A stretch of DNA of 64,000 nt from an uncultured Bacteroidaceae bacterium. GTDB lineage: Bacteria; Bacteroidota; Bacteroidia; Bacteroidales; Bacteroidaceae. The notes beneath the pieces are model-generated. The model saw only the letters and a program-made list of their open reading frames with translations. It did not search any database and had not been told where the DNA came from. A program made the translations under genes and the position numbers. Positions 33,572 through 42,581 of this stretch are shown here, in pieces. The first letter of the stretch is position 1. Every line of letters starts with the position of its first letter. The stretch spans positions 1 through 64,000 of the forward strand of contig CAJOLZ010000017.1 in the NCBI GenBank assembly GCA_905235575.1, written 5' to 3'.

Positions 33572-34378
33572 ATGAAATTCATCTCTTTGGGGTCGGGCAG
33601 CAGCGGAAACTCGTACTATCTATCCACAGGCAGTACGAGCATTCTGATTGATGCCGGTGTGGCTCTGCGGACGATGGTTCGTCAGTTTCGCGAACTGGGT
33701 ATCGATGCCGACTCGCTCGACGCAGTCTTCATCACCCACGACCATGCCGACCACATCAAGTCGGTGGGCAATCTCGCGAACGACTACGGGCGCACCGTAT
33801 ATGCCACGCGCCCTGTCCACGAAGGCATCAACCGCAACTACTGTGTCAGCAGCAAACTGACGCCTGACCATACACAATATGTAGAGAAAGGAGTGACGGT
33901 GACGATTGGCGACATGAACATCACGCCCTTCCCCGTCCCCCACGACAGCAGCGACTGCGTGGGTTACCGCATAGAGGCCCACGGGCTGACGTTCTGCCTC
34001 ATCACCGATGTAGGCAAGGTCACACCCGAGATAGAAGCCGAAGTAGAGCGCGCCAACTATCTGGTGCTCGAAGCCAACCACGACGAAGACATGCTCAGCA
34101 TGGGACCCTATCCCGGCTATCTGAAGGCACGTATTCGTAGCGGAAAGGGGCATCTCAGCAACAAGGAAGCGGCTCATCTGCTTTGCGAGAAGGCAACACC
34201 GCGCCTCTCGCACGTGTGGCTCTGTCACCTGAGTGAGGAAAACAATCACCCTGAACTCGCACGCAAGACCGTCGAAACCATCCTTCGCGGATATGGAATC
34301 GTGCCCGGCGTCGATTTCCAACTGGATATCCTCAAGCGCAAACAGGCCTCTGAGGTCTATGAATTGAGTCCAAACTGA
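33572..34378 (+). CDS. MBL-fold metallo-hydrolase (WalJ/YycJ-like)
   Basis: A 268-aa metallo-beta-lactamase-fold protein. MKFISLGSGSSGNSYYL and the metal motif THDHADH are followed by a later His region (PVPHDSSDCVGYRI), ITDVGKV and LEANHDEDML. This arrangement is that of YycJ/WalJ, a proposed 5'-3' DNA exonuclease linked to mismatch repair in Firmicutes; the Bacteroidota role is untested. Two adjacent ATGs (33569 and 33572) are possible starts; MKFISLG is the family N-terminus. It stands alone with its own promoter, upstream of the tRNA-Lys pair. Confidence 0.9.
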   Translation: MKFISLGSGSSGNSYYLSTGSTSILIDAGVALRTMVRQFRELGIDADSLDAVFITHDHADHIKSVGNLANDYGRTVYATRPVHEGINRNYCVSSKLTPDHTQYVEKGVTVTIGDMNITPFPVPHDSSDCVGYRIEAHGLTFCLITDVGKVTPEIEAEVERANYLVLEANHDEDMLSMGPYPGYLKARIRSGKGHLSNKEAAHLLCEKATPRLSHVWLCHLSEENNHPELARKTVETILRGYGIVPGVDFQLDILKRKQASEVYELSPN

Positions 34379-34395
34379 AAAAATAAGACCAAACA

Positions 34396-34427
34396 TTTGG
34401 TCATCTCGGCAAAAGTCCCTACATTTG
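34396..34427 (+). promoter_or_regulatory. Promoter of the tRNA-Lys genes
   Basis: TTTG (34396-34399), 20 bp, TACATTTG (34420-34427), followed by CACTCGCAAA as at the tRNA-His gene. Confidence 0.75.
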
Positions 34428-34449
34428 CACTCGCAAAACAAAACTGCAT

Positions 34450-34522
34450 GCGTCCTTAGCTCAGTTGGTAGAGCAATTGACTCTTAATCAATGGGTCCAG
34501 GGTTCGAGCCCCTGAGGGCGTA
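34450..34522 (+). tRNA. tRNA-Lys (CTT), copy 1
   Basis: A 73-nt cloverleaf: acceptor GCGTCCT/AGGGCGT (two G-U pairs), D stem GCTC/GAGC, anticodon stem ATTGA/TCAAT with loop CTCTTAA (anticodon CTT), T stem CAGGG/CCCTG with loop TTCGAGC. CCA is not encoded. Confidence 0.97.
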
Positions 34523-34556
34523 CTCCAGTGGGAAAGCGAAGAGAAGTTTTGTTGAC

Positions 34557-34629
34557 GCGTCCTTAGCTCAGTTGGTAGAGCAATTGACTCTTAATCAATG
34601 GGTCCAGGGTTCGAGCCCCTGAGGGCGTA
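34557..34629 (+). tRNA. tRNA-Lys (CTT), copy 2
   Basis: Identical in all 73 bases to copy 1 and 34 bp downstream of it. The following TACTCCAGTG is also duplicated, so the pair arose by a tandem duplication that included some 3' flank. An open frame of aspS extends into this gene but the protein starts later. Confidence 0.97.
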
Positions 34630-34738
34630 CTCCAGTGAGAGCGAAAGAGGATGGACTCGTGCGGGTTCATCCTCTTTTCGTTTCCGGAGATGCGCAGACA
34701 GAAAGATTATAAACTTAGAAACTCAAATACTCATAAAT

Positions 34739-36508
34739 ATGTATAGAACAAACACTTGTGGAGAACTGCGGCTCTCGGATGCAGGCCGACAGGTGACGCT
34801 GGCCGGATGGGTGCAACGCTCACGTAAATTCGGCGGTATGACATTCATCGACCTGCGCGACCGCTACGGCATTACGCAGTTGGTATTTAACGAGGAACGC
34901 GATGCAGCCCTCTGCGAACAAGCCAACAAACTGGGACGCGAATATGTTGTGCAGGTCACTGGAAAGGTGAGCGAGCGCGAGAACAAGAACCCCAATCTGC
35001 CTACGGGCGAGGTGGAAATCATCGTGGAGACACTCACGGTGCTCAACGAAAGCCTTCTGCCTCCCTTCACTATCGAAGAAGAAACCGACGGCGGCGATGA
35101 CCTTCGGATGAAGTATCGTTACCTCGACCTCCGCCGTCCCAACGTGCGCCGCAACCTCGAGTTACGCCATCGCATGACGATGGAGGTGCGCAGATATCTC
35201 GACAGTCAGGGCTTCCTCGAAATAGAGACCCCCATGCTGATAGGTTCCACTCCCGAGGGAGCGCGCGACTTCGTAGTGCCCAGCCGCATGAATCCCGGCC
35301 AGTTCTACGCCCTGCCGCAGAGCCCCCAGACACTGAAACAGCTGCTTATGGTGGCTGGCATGGACCGTTATTTCCAGATTGTTAAATGTTTCCGAGACGA
35401 AGATCTTCGTGCCGACCGTCAGCCCGAGTTTACGCAGATAGACTGTGAGATGTCGTTCGTACAGCAGGAAGACATACTGCAACTTTTCGAAGGCATGGCC
35501 AAACATCTGTTCCGCGAGCTGCGCGGTGTGGAACTCACCGAGCCTTTCCCCCGCATGAGCTGGGATGATGCCATGCGTCTTTACGGCTCCGACAAGCCCG
35601 ACACCCGTTTCGGTATGCCGTTTGTCGAACTGATGGACGTGCTGAAGGGCACAGGCGAATTCGGCGTGTTCAACGACGCTGCATACATCGGAGCCATCTG
35701 CGCCGAAGGTCAGGCCGTCTATACGCGCAAGCAACTCGACCAACTGACCGACTTCGTGAAGCGGCCGCAAATTGGTGCCAAGGGACTTGTCTATGCCCGT
35801 GTGCAGGACGACGGCAGCGTGAAATCGAGTGTCGACAAATTCTATACGCCCGAAGTGTTGAACAGTCTGAAGGACAAGATGAACGCTAAAGCCGGCGACC
35901 TGATACTGATTCTGAGTGGCGACGACGCTATGAAGACGCGCAAGCAACTCTGCGAACTCCGTCTGGAGATGGGTGCACGTATGGGACTGCGTGACAAAAA
36001 CAAGTTCTCGCTCCTCTGGGTGGTGGACTTCCCGATGTTCGAATGGAGCGAGGAAGAAGGTCGTCTGATGGCAATGCACCATCCGTTCACGCACCCCAAG
36101 GCCGAAGACATCCCCCTGCTCGACACCAATCCGGCAGCCGTGCGCGCCGATGCCTATGACATGGTTTGCAACGGCGTCGAGGTGGGCGGCGGTAGCATAC
36201 GTATCCATGACCAGGCACTGCAGGCCAAGATGTTCGAGATACTGGGATTCACTCCCGAGAAGGCGCAGCAGCAGTTCGGTTTCCTGATGAACGCATTCAA
36301 GTTCGGAGCACCCCCTCACGGCGGACTGGCATACGGCCTCGACCGTTGGGTGAGTCTCTTTGCCGGACTCGACAGCATCCGCGACTGCATTGCATTCCCG
36401 AAGAACAACAGCGGTCGTGATGTGATGTTGGATGCTCCGGGCGCGCTCGACCAGAGCCAGCTCGACGAGCTTTGTCTGGCGCTCAATCTGCCCGACGAGA
36501 AACAATAG
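34739..36508 (+). CDS. aspS: Aspartate-tRNA ligase
   Basis: A 589-aa class II aminoacyl-tRNA synthetase of the bacterial type. An N-terminal OB-fold anticodon-binding domain ([24 protein letters not shown]) leads to class II motif 1, motif 2 ([18 protein letters not shown]), a bacterial GAD insertion in the middle, and motif 3 (GLAYGLDRW). The start [11 protein letters not shown] at 34739 fits the family; the longer frame runs into tRNA-Lys copy 2. No separate promoter is visible, so it may be transcribed with the tRNAs. The gene is followed by repeat array R7. Confidence 0.97.
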   Translation: MYRTNTCGELRLSDAGRQVTLAGWVQRSRKFGGMTFIDLRDRYGITQLVFNEERDAALCEQANKLGREYVVQVTGKVSERENKNPNLPTGEVEIIVETLTVLNESLLPPFTIEEETDGGDDLRMKYRYLDLRRPNVRRNLELRHRMTMEVRRYLDSQGFLEIETPMLIGSTPEGARDFVVPSRMNPGQFYALPQSPQTLKQLLMVAGMDRYFQIVKCFRDEDLRADRQPEFTQIDCEMSFVQQEDILQLFEGMAKHLFRELRGVELTEPFPRMSWDDAMRLYGSDKPDTRFGMPFVELMDVLKGTGEFGVFNDAAYIGAICAEGQAVYTRKQLDQLTDFVKRPQIGAKGLVYARVQDDGSVKSSVDKFYTPEVLNSLKDKMNAKAGDLILILSGDDAMKTRKQLCELRLEMGARMGLRDKNKFSLLWVVDFPMFEWSEEEGRLMAMHHPFTHPKAEDIPLLDTNPAAVRADAYDMVCNGVEVGGGSIRIHDQALQAKMFEILGFTPEKAQQQFGFLMNAFKFGAPPHGGLAYGLDRWVSLFAGLDSIRDCIAFPKNNSGRDVMLDAPGALDQSQLDELCLALNLPDEKQ

Positions 36509-36521
36509 TATGTGGAGCAAA

Positions 36522-36613
36522 GAAAAACGCACCGTGCTGCGATGACTGTCGCAGCGTGGTGCGTTGCCCGTAGCACCGTGCTGCGTCATCCGACGCACTG
36601 CGGTGCTTTTTTT
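36522..36613. repeat. 22-bp-period palindromic repeat array R7 (4 units), between convergent genes
   Basis: Cores start at 36529, 36551, 36573 and 36595. The array opens with AAAAACGCACC and closes with GGTGCTTTTTTT, so transcripts from either side end in a hairpin followed by a U-run. It lies between the convergent aspS and rluA-like genes and is the only terminator-like structure there. Confidence 0.92.
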
Positions 36614-36629
36614 GTGTGTCTGTTTGAAT

Positions 36630-37307
36630 TTATAGCCCTGCGGTGATATCCTGCCACAGCCGTTCCTCGGGGACGGGTGCTACGACGTCGATGGTGCGGT
36701 GAGATACGGGATGCTCGAATGTGAGTCGGCGGGCGTGCAGCGAGATGCTCCCGTCGGGGTTCGAGCGTGGCGCGCCATATTTCAGGTCGCCCCGGATGGG
36801 ACATCCGATTTTTGCGAGCTGGCATCGAATCTGGTGATGTCGGCCGGTGTGCAGTGTGATTTCGAGCAGAAAGTATCGTTCGCTCTGCGCGATGAGCCGA
36901 TAGTCGAGGATGGCCTGTTTGCTGCCCGGCACCTGACAGTCGTATGCACGGGCGGTGTTGTTTTTCTCGTTGCGTGTGAGCCAGTGTGTGAGCGTTGCGG
37001 CGGTCTGCGGCGGTCGGTTCTGAACGATGGCCCAGTAGGTCTTTCCGATGTGTTCGTGCGTCGAGAACATCTGGTTGAGTCGCGAGAGCGCCTTGCTGGT
37101 GCGCGCAAAGAGGACGGCACCGCTCACGGGGCGGTCGAGCCTGTGCACCACGCCCAGAAAGACTGCTCCCGGCTTGGCACACGTCTCCTTTATATACAAT
37201 TTAATCGTTTCCGAGAGGGGAGTGTCGCCCGTTTTGTCGCCTTGGACGATTTCTCCGGCCCTCTTGGAAACGATTATGACGTGGTTGTCCTCGTAGAGAA
37301 TGTGCAT
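36630..37307 (-). CDS. RluA-family pseudouridine synthase
   Basis: A 225-aa RNA pseudouridine synthase. The catalytic Asp is in VVHRLDRPVSGAVLFARTSKA, and the later motifs LLEITLHTGRHHQIRCQLA and GDLKYGA are present. It has no S4 domain, so it resembles the short TruC/RluC-like forms; which RNA and position it modifies cannot be read. Its ATG directly follows the fabG stop (TAAATG), so it is the last gene of the TetR-fabG-rluA operon. Confidence 0.92.
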   Translation of the reverse strand: MHILYEDNHVIIVSKRAGEIVQGDKTGDTPLSETIKLYIKETCAKPGAVFLGVVHRLDRPVSGAVLFARTSKALSRLNQMFSTHEHIGKTYWAIVQNRPPQTAATLTHWLTRNEKNNTARAYDCQVPGSKQAILDYRLIAQSERYFLLEITLHTGRHHQIRCQLAKIGCPIRGDLKYGAPRSNPDGSISLHARRLTFEHPVSHRTIDVVAPVPEERLWQDITAGL

Positions 37308-38054
37308 TTACATGTTCATTCCGCCATCCACCTGGATGACCTGGCCGCTTACGTAGCTCGACATGTCGCTTGCCAGGAAGGTGGCCACGTTGGCGATGTC
37401 TTCCACCTGTCCTCCGCGGCGCAGGGGAATCTTCTTCTTCCACTCTTCGCGTACAGAGTCGGGCAGGGCAGCGGTCATGGCTGTTTCGATGAATCCCGGT
37501 GCGATGGCGTTGGCGCGTATGCCCTTGGGACCCATTTCTTGCGCAACGCTCTTGGCCAGTGCGATGAGTCCGGCCTTCGAGGCAGCATAGTTGGCCTGAC
37601 CGGCGTTGCCATGCACGCCCACTACCGATGCCATGTTGATGATACTTCCTCCGCGCTGACGCATCATGATGGGGATGCAGGCGTGGACAAAGTTGAAGGC
37701 CGACTTCAGGTTGACGGCTATCACGGCGTCCCACTGCGCCTCGGTCATACGCAGCATCAGTCCGTCTTTGGTTATTCCGGCGTTGTTTACCAGAATGTCT
37801 ATGCTTCCGAATTCCTCTTTGATGGCTGCCACGGTTTGCTCGGTCTGTGCAAAGTCGGCGGCGTTCGAGGCATATCCTTTCACCTTCACGCCCAGTGCGG
37901 CAATCTCGTTCTCGGTGGCTTGTCCGTTCTCATCAATCACCAGATCGGTGAATGCAATGTTTGCGCCCTCCGAGGCAAACTTCAGCGCAATGGCCTTGCC
38001 AATGCCGCGTGCAGCTCCTGTGATGAGGGCTGTCTTTCCTTCCAATAGTTTCAT
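37308..38054 (-). CDS. fabG: 3-oxoacyl-[acyl-carrier-protein] reductase
   Basis: A 248-aa short-chain dehydrogenase that reduces beta-ketoacyl-ACP in fatty-acid elongation with NADPH. It has the Rossmann motif TGAARGIGKAIA, the structural NNAG, catalytic Ser in INMASVVG, and YAASK (Tyr-x3-Lys), then GFIETAMT and the C-terminal VDGGMNM typical of FabG. It is the middle gene of an operon behind a TetR regulator, which may sense an acyl ligand and control it. Confidence 0.93.
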   Translation of the reverse strand: MKLLEGKTALITGAARGIGKAIALKFASEGANIAFTDLVIDENGQATENEIAALGVKVKGYASNAADFAQTEQTVAAIKEEFGSIDILVNNAGITKDGLMLRMTEAQWDAVIAVNLKSAFNFVHACIPIMMRQRGGSIINMASVVGVHGNAGQANYAASKAGLIALAKSVAQEMGPKGIRANAIAPGFIETAMTAALPDSVREEWKKKIPLRRGGQVEDIANVATFLASDMSSYVSGQVIQVDGGMNM

Positions 38055-38084
38055 AGTGGGTTTTCTGTTATGTTATATTCAGAT

Positions 38085-38696
38085 TTAGTATTCGTAGATG
38101 TTGGAGCGTCGTTCCTGCCGTGCAACCATCTTGTGGATGATTTTTCGTGCGATGCTGCGGCCCACCTCGTCGGGCATTCCGCGTCCGAGACGTCCGTAGA
38201 TGAATGGAATTTCGAGACCCTTGAGGCTGAAATGGAGCACATCGACGAAGAGCGGGATATTGTCCACTTCGAAGTCGCCACTGCTCACGCCCTCGGCCAC
38301 GATGCCAGCAAAAAGCTTGCGCTCGCTCTCGTCGAACTGCTTGCGCACACGTTCAACTTTAATAATGTTGCGGAAGAATTCGGCTCGCAGGTTGCCGTTT
38401 CGCTGTACGGCTTCCTTCACCTTGCACAAGTGGGCAAAGATGATTTCGACAAGTTTGTCCTCGGGGGGGATGTTGCGGCTGGCCACGGCGTTGAGAAACT
38501 CGGAGAGGCGCACCAACTCGCTTTCGATAACGGCGACGTAGATGTCCTCTTTGCTCTTGAAATAGGTGTAGAGCGTACGCCGTCCCTTGCCTGACGCCAC
38601 GGCGATGTCATTCATCGTGGTGTTCTCCAGCCCTTTCTTGGCAAAGATTTGCCTTGCCACATCGACCAGCTTGTTGCGTGTCTTAGCTACAGCCAT
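38085..38696 (-). CDS. TetR/AcrR family transcriptional regulator
   Basis: A 203-aa one-component regulator. The N-terminal helix-turn-helix reads KLVDVARQIFAKKGLENTTM, NDIAVASGKGRRTLYTYFKS and KEDIYVAVIESE. The C-terminal ligand domain has no recognised signature. The gene is first in an operon with fabG (30 bp apart) and an rluA-like gene, suggesting control of fatty-acid synthesis, possibly by autoregulation. The start MAVAKTRNKL is preferred; a frame 255 bp longer runs back into the tRNA gene. Its -7 element ends 8 bp from the ATG, so the mRNA is almost leaderless. Confidence 0.88.
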   Translation of the reverse strand: MAVAKTRNKLVDVARQIFAKKGLENTTMNDIAVASGKGRRTLYTYFKSKEDIYVAVIESELVRLSEFLNAVASRNIPPEDKLVEIIFAHLCKVKEAVQRNGNLRAEFFRNIIKVERVRKQFDESERKLFAGIVAEGVSSGDFEVDNIPLFVDVLHFSLKGLEIPFIYGRLGRGMPDEVGRSIARKIIHKMVARQERRSNIYEY

Positions 38697-38704
38697 TTCG
38701 AGTG

Positions 38705-38736
38705 CAAAATTACCATACTTCGCGGAATTGTGCAAG
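38705..38736 (-). promoter_or_regulatory. Promoter of the TetR-fabG-rluA operon
   Basis: On the minus strand CTTG (38733-38736), 20 bp, TAATTTTG (38705-38712), followed by CACTCG. Confidence 0.6.
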
Positions 38737-38825
38737 AAAATGCCCCTCAAAATTGCACAAATCGTTTGTTTTGTGCAAAAAATGTGCTTCGCACCCTTCG
38801 GTAGAGGCATTTTATTGTCGAAAGA

Positions 38826-38857
38826 TTTGGCATTGTGAGATAATTTGAGTACTTTTG
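38826..38857 (+). promoter_or_regulatory. Promoter of the initiator tRNA gene
   Basis: TTTG (38826-38829), 20 bp, TACTTTTG (38850-38857), followed by CACTCG as at the tRNA-Lys and tRNA-His genes. Confidence 0.75.
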
Positions 38858-38878
38858 CACTCGAATTACGAAAAACAT

Positions 38879-38951
38879 CGCGGGGTGGAGCAGTTGGTAG
38901 CTCGCCAGGCTCATAACCTGGAGGTCGCAAGTTCGAGTCCTGCCCCCGCAA
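38879..38951 (+). tRNA. Initiator tRNA-fMet (CAT)
   Basis: A 73-nt cloverleaf with anticodon CAT (38912-38914). The acceptor CGCGGGG/CCCCGCA has the unpaired C1-A72 that marks initiators, and the D stem GAGC/GCTC gives A11-U24, also initiator-specific. Two oddities are seen: the anticodon stem ends AGG/CCT instead of the usual three G-C pairs, and the T stem GCAAG/CCTGC has an A-C mismatch at 52-62. CCA is not encoded. Confidence 0.93.
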
Positions 38952-39020
38952 CAGCAGACGATTGAAGCAAGTGTGTGTGATGAACGACGCTTGCTTCTGT
39001 TCGTAATGACGAATTGCAAA

Positions 39021-42000
39021 ATGAAACTGAAAAGTATTCCTTTACTGGCGTATCTGCTTTGCTTCGTACTGCAAGCAGTGGCTGATGACGGGGCGTCTAT
39101 CTTCGTTAATGAGATTCAGACGGCCAACCTCGACCAATATGTAGATCCGAGTTGGAACTACGGTGCATGGGTTGAAATATACAATGCCTCCGAAACGAGT
39201 GTTCAGTTGAGAGGGTACTGGGTGAGCGACGACCCGGAGCGGCTCAGGAAGGTGCGTATAACACAGAATACTACCATCCCTGCCGGTGGTTTCAAGAATC
39301 TGTGGCTGGAGCATCACGATAAATACTGTCTGAGTCAACTTGCACTGAAACTGAATCCCGAGGGAGGTACGTTCTATTTGAGCACCTCGGCAGGGGAAGT
39401 GGTGGCAAGTGTGGAATACCCTGCCATTCCTCCGCGCAGCAGTTATGCCCGTACGGAAGACGGCGGTGACGAATGGAGCCTGAGCAGCACCCCCACGCCA
39501 AGCGCGACGAACGAGGGTATGACGTTCTGCACAGAGCGTCTGGAAGCGCCTGTGGTGACCAGGGAGAGTCAGGTTTTCTCGGGTACGTTGGTCTTCGGTG
39601 TGGGAATCCCCTCGGGATGTACGTTGCGCTACACTACCGACGGCAGCACCCCGACGCTTTCTAATGGCTCGACCAGCACGAATGGTTACTTCTCCATCAC
39701 TGCTTCCAGCGTATATCGTTTCGCCCTTTTCCGCAGCGGCTATCTCTCAAGTCCGGTGGTAACGCGCAGTTTCATCCTGCGTGACAAGAACTTCACCCTG
39801 CCCATTATCTCAGTCGTGACAGACTCCAAGAATCTCTACTCTGACACGATGGGCATTTTTGTGCGTGGAACCAATGGTCGAGCCGGTCGTGGACAGAGCA
39901 GCAAATGCAACTGGAACATGGATTGGGACCGCCCCTGCAATTTCGAGCTCCTCAGTCCCGAAGGTCGCTCGTTGGTGAACCAAGAGACGCAGATGAGCCG
40001 AAGCGGTGGTTGGAGCCGTGCCTGGACTCCCTACTCATTCAAGATTCATGCCACGAAGTATTTCGAGGGGAAAAATACGTTGGACTATCCCTTCTTCGAT
40101 GCAAAACCTTATATGAAGCACAAGACGCTGCTGATAAGAAACGGAGGTAACGACAATAATTGCAGAGTAAAAGACCCGTTCCTGCAGCAGATTGTTGCCA
40201 CCAGTGGGCTGGACGTTGACTATCAGGAATACCAGCCTGTGGTGCATTACATAAACGGCCTTTACAGAGGTGTCATCAACATGCGTGAACCGAACAACAA
40301 ACAGTTTGTCTATGCCAATTACGGTCTGGACGATGACGAGATAGACCTCTTCGAAATGGATTCTGACTCGGGTTACGTTCAGATGTGCGGAACAGACGCT
40401 GCGTGGAAACAGCTCTGTTCGAGAAGCCGTCTGGCTGCCAGTCCTACGTACTACGCCCAGTTGTGCGAGATGATAGACATAGACGAGTTCTGTAACTACA
40501 TTGCCGTGGAATTCTATCTGGGCGCTGGTGATTGGCCGCAGAACAATCTGAAAGCCTTCCGCCCCATTGCTGATGGAGGACGTTTCCGTTTCATTCTCTA
40601 CGATCTGGATAACACCTTCGGCACCACCAATCCTTTCAACAACTTCGCAGGAAAGCAGACTTACACCTTCAATACGCTTTACGGGGAATCTGTAACGCGT
40701 TACACAAAGGAGATAGAGGTGGTGACCCTCTTTATGAACCTATTAAAGAACAGAACATTCCGCAAAAAGTTCATAGACACCTATTGTCTCGTTGCAGGCT
40801 CGGTCTTCGAACCAAAGAGGTGTGAGGAAATAATGACACGGCTGGCCAATCGTGTCAATGACATGCAGATCCTCAACGACAATGGTTACGGCAATAATTC
40901 ATCACCCTGGGGAACGACGAACAGCTTGATAGGTTCTCTCAACTCTCGTCAGGCCACCATGATAGCGGCCATGAAGAACTATTCGACAATGCTGTTGACC
41001 AATGTAACTGGGCAGAACATCACGCTAAACAGCAATATCGGGACTGCCAAACTGCAGGTAAACAACATCGTAGTTCCGACTGGAAAGTTCTCCGGCACAC
41101 TCTTCCCACCCGTGACGTTGAAGGCCAGCGCTCCGCGGGGATACAGGTTCCTGGGGTGGAGCGCAGTCTCGGATGAGGATAACGGAATGCGACAAACACT
41201 GATAGAAGAGGGGAGCCAATGGCGTTATTATGACAAAGGCGCACAAAGTGGGAAAAACTGGACCCAGCTTAGCTACTCAGACATTTCCTGGAGCCAAGGA
41301 CGTGCACCGCTCGGCTATGGCAATACGATGACATTTGGCACAGTCATTTCGTATGGTTCAGATTCCAGCAGGAAGAATCCGGCTTCCTATTACAGACGCC
41401 GTTTCACCATCGATGAAGACATAGCCCCCGAGACAACATTCCGACTAAACTTTAGCGTCGATGATGGTTTTGTCGTCTATGTGAACGGCCAAGAAGCAGG
41501 ACGTTACAACATGCCTACAGGAGAAATCAATGGAACTTCGTTTAGTGTGACCTACGCTCCCGAGACTCCACTCGCCGGAACATTGACACTCGACCGCAGC
41601 CTGTTTCGTTCGGGCGTAAATGTTATAGCTGTAGAAGTCCACAACAACAGCTATACGAGCAGCGATTGTTACTGGGATGCTTCACTTGTGATGCAACAGC
41701 CCGTCGAATACGATGAGAACAGCGAGTTCTACAGTACAGAACAGGAAATAGAAATGCCCACGGACAATGGCACTGTCAACCTGATAGCGTGCTTCGAGAA
41801 GATTAAGACAGACGAGACCTCCATTCGGAAGGGAGTAGTCATCAACGAGGTGAGCGCAGGAAACAGCATCTATGTGAACGAATACTTCAAGAAGAACGAC
41901 TGGATAGAACTCTACAACATGACCTCGGAAGACATAGACCTTGCCGGATTCTATTTGAGCGACAATCCAGACAAACCGTTGAAATGTTGCATTGATGCTG

Positions 42001-42572
42001 AAGGCACAACTGCCAGCACTATCCTGCCCGCCAACGGACATCGCATTATATGGTGTGATAAACTGGCCACCGCCACCCAGTTGCATGTCGATTTCAAATT
42101 GGGCAACGAGGACGGCAGCATGGTCATACTCACTTCTCCAGACCTTTCCTATTCCGATACCCTGTACTATTGTGCCCATGACGGCTTGCAGACCGTGGGT
42201 CGATTCCCCGACGGAGGTAGCGACATCTATCTTATGTCAAAACCAACCATAGAAAAGGAGAACGTGATGAACTCCTACACCCAGCTCTACGAATACGATA
42301 GTGAAGATCAGCAAGGTACTGACGTACTTAATGCGCGAATGTCTGGGCTCAGCATAGCTTATGCCGGAGACGAGCTTCGTATAAAGAGCGAGGAGTGCAA
42401 TCGGGTATCGCTCATGGTGTATTCAGTGTCGGGGACGATGGTTATGAGGCAACAACTGCAGATGGAAGAAACTCATGCCAGTGTAGGTCTCTCACCGTTG
42501 CCATCGGGCATTTATATTGCCCAAATACGAGATGCTGACGGAAACACGTGCTCGGTGAAATTCAAGAAATAA
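39021..42572 (+). CDS. Large secreted CotH/lamin-tail-domain protein with T9SS sorting domain
   Basis: A 1183-aa exported protein with a signal peptide (LKSIPLLAYLLCFVLQAVA). In order it has a lamin-tail domain (VNEIQTANLDQYV, WVEIYNASETSVQLRGYWVS), a chitobiase-C-like segment (LRYTTDGSTPT), and a CotH kinase-like domain at about residues 255-560 (GIFVRGTNGRAG, LYRGVINMREPNN, FILYDLDNTFG). A beta-sandwich follows (RLNFSVDDGFVVYVNG, NVIAVEVHN), then a second lamin-tail domain (VINEVSAGNSIYVNEYFKKN, WIELYNMTSEDIDLAGFYLS) and a C-terminal type IX secretion domain (LMVYSVSGTMVMRQQLQ, SPLPSGIYIAQI). It should therefore cross the outer membrane by T9SS. CotH kinases phosphorylate proteins in sporulating bacteria; activity here is unknown. 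The start at 39021 gives the best signal peptide; an ATG at 39006 is possible. No promoter is seen behind the tRNA. Confidence 0.9.
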   Translation: MKLKSIPLLAYLLCFVLQAVADDGASIFVNEIQTANLDQYVDPSWNYGAWVEIYNASETSVQLRGYWVSDDPERLRKVRITQNTTIPAGGFKNLWLEHHDKYCLSQLALKLNPEGGTFYLSTSAGEVVASVEYPAIPPRSSYARTEDGGDEWSLSSTPTPSATNEGMTFCTERLEAPVVTRESQVFSGTLVFGVGIPSGCTLRYTTDGSTPTLSNGSTSTNGYFSITASSVYRFALFRSGYLSSPVVTRSFILRDKNFTLPIISVVTDSKNLYSDTMGIFVRGTNGRAGRGQSSKCNWNMDWDRPCNFELLSPEGRSLVNQETQMSRSGGWSRAWTPYSFKIHATKYFEGKNTLDYPFFDAKPYMKHKTLLIRNGGNDNNCRVKDPFLQQIVATSGLDVDYQEYQPVVHYINGLYRGVINMREPNNKQFVYANYGLDDDEIDLFEMDSDSGYVQMCGTDAAWKQLCSRSRLAASPTYYAQLCEMIDIDEFCNYIAVEFYLGAGDWPQNNLKAFRPIADGGRFRFILYDLDNTFGTTNPFNNFAGKQTYTFNTLYGESVTRYTKEIEVVTLFMNLLKNRTFRKKFIDTYCLVAGSVFEPKRCEEIMTRLANRVNDMQILNDNGYGNNSSPWGTTNSLIGSLNSRQATMIAAMKNYSTMLLTNVTGQNITLNSNIGTAKLQVNNIVVPTGKFSGTLFPPVTLKASAPRGYRFLGWSAVSDEDNGMRQTLIEEGSQWRYYDKGAQSGKNWTQLSYSDISWSQGRAPLGYGNTMTFGTVISYGSDSSRKNPASYYRRRFTIDEDIAPETTFRLNFSVDDGFVVYVNGQEAGRYNMPTGEINGTSFSVTYAPETPLAGTLTLDRSLFRSGVNVIAVEVHNNSYTSSDCYWDASLVMQQPVEYDENSEFYSTEQEIEMPTDNGTVNLIACFEKIKTDETSIRKGVVINEVSAGNSIYVNEYFKKNDWIELYNMTSEDIDLAGFYLSDNPDKPLKCCIDAEGTTASTILPANGHRIIWCDKLATATQLHVDFKLGNEDGSMVILTSPDLSYSDTLYYCAHDGLQTVGRFPDGGSDIYLMSKPTIEKENVMNSYTQLYEYDSEDQQGTDVLNARMSGLSIAYAGDELRIKSEECNRVSLMVYSVSGTMVMRQQLQMEETHASVGLSPLPSGIYIAQIRDADGNTCSVKFKK

Positions 42573-42581
42573 AGAACTGGG

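Noticed and set aside
38964..38997. GAAGCAAG / CTTGCTTC hairpin as a terminator of tRNA-fMet
   Set aside because: An 8-bp stem with an 18-nt loop and no T-run; it may be chance, and it overlaps the leader of the CotH-like gene.
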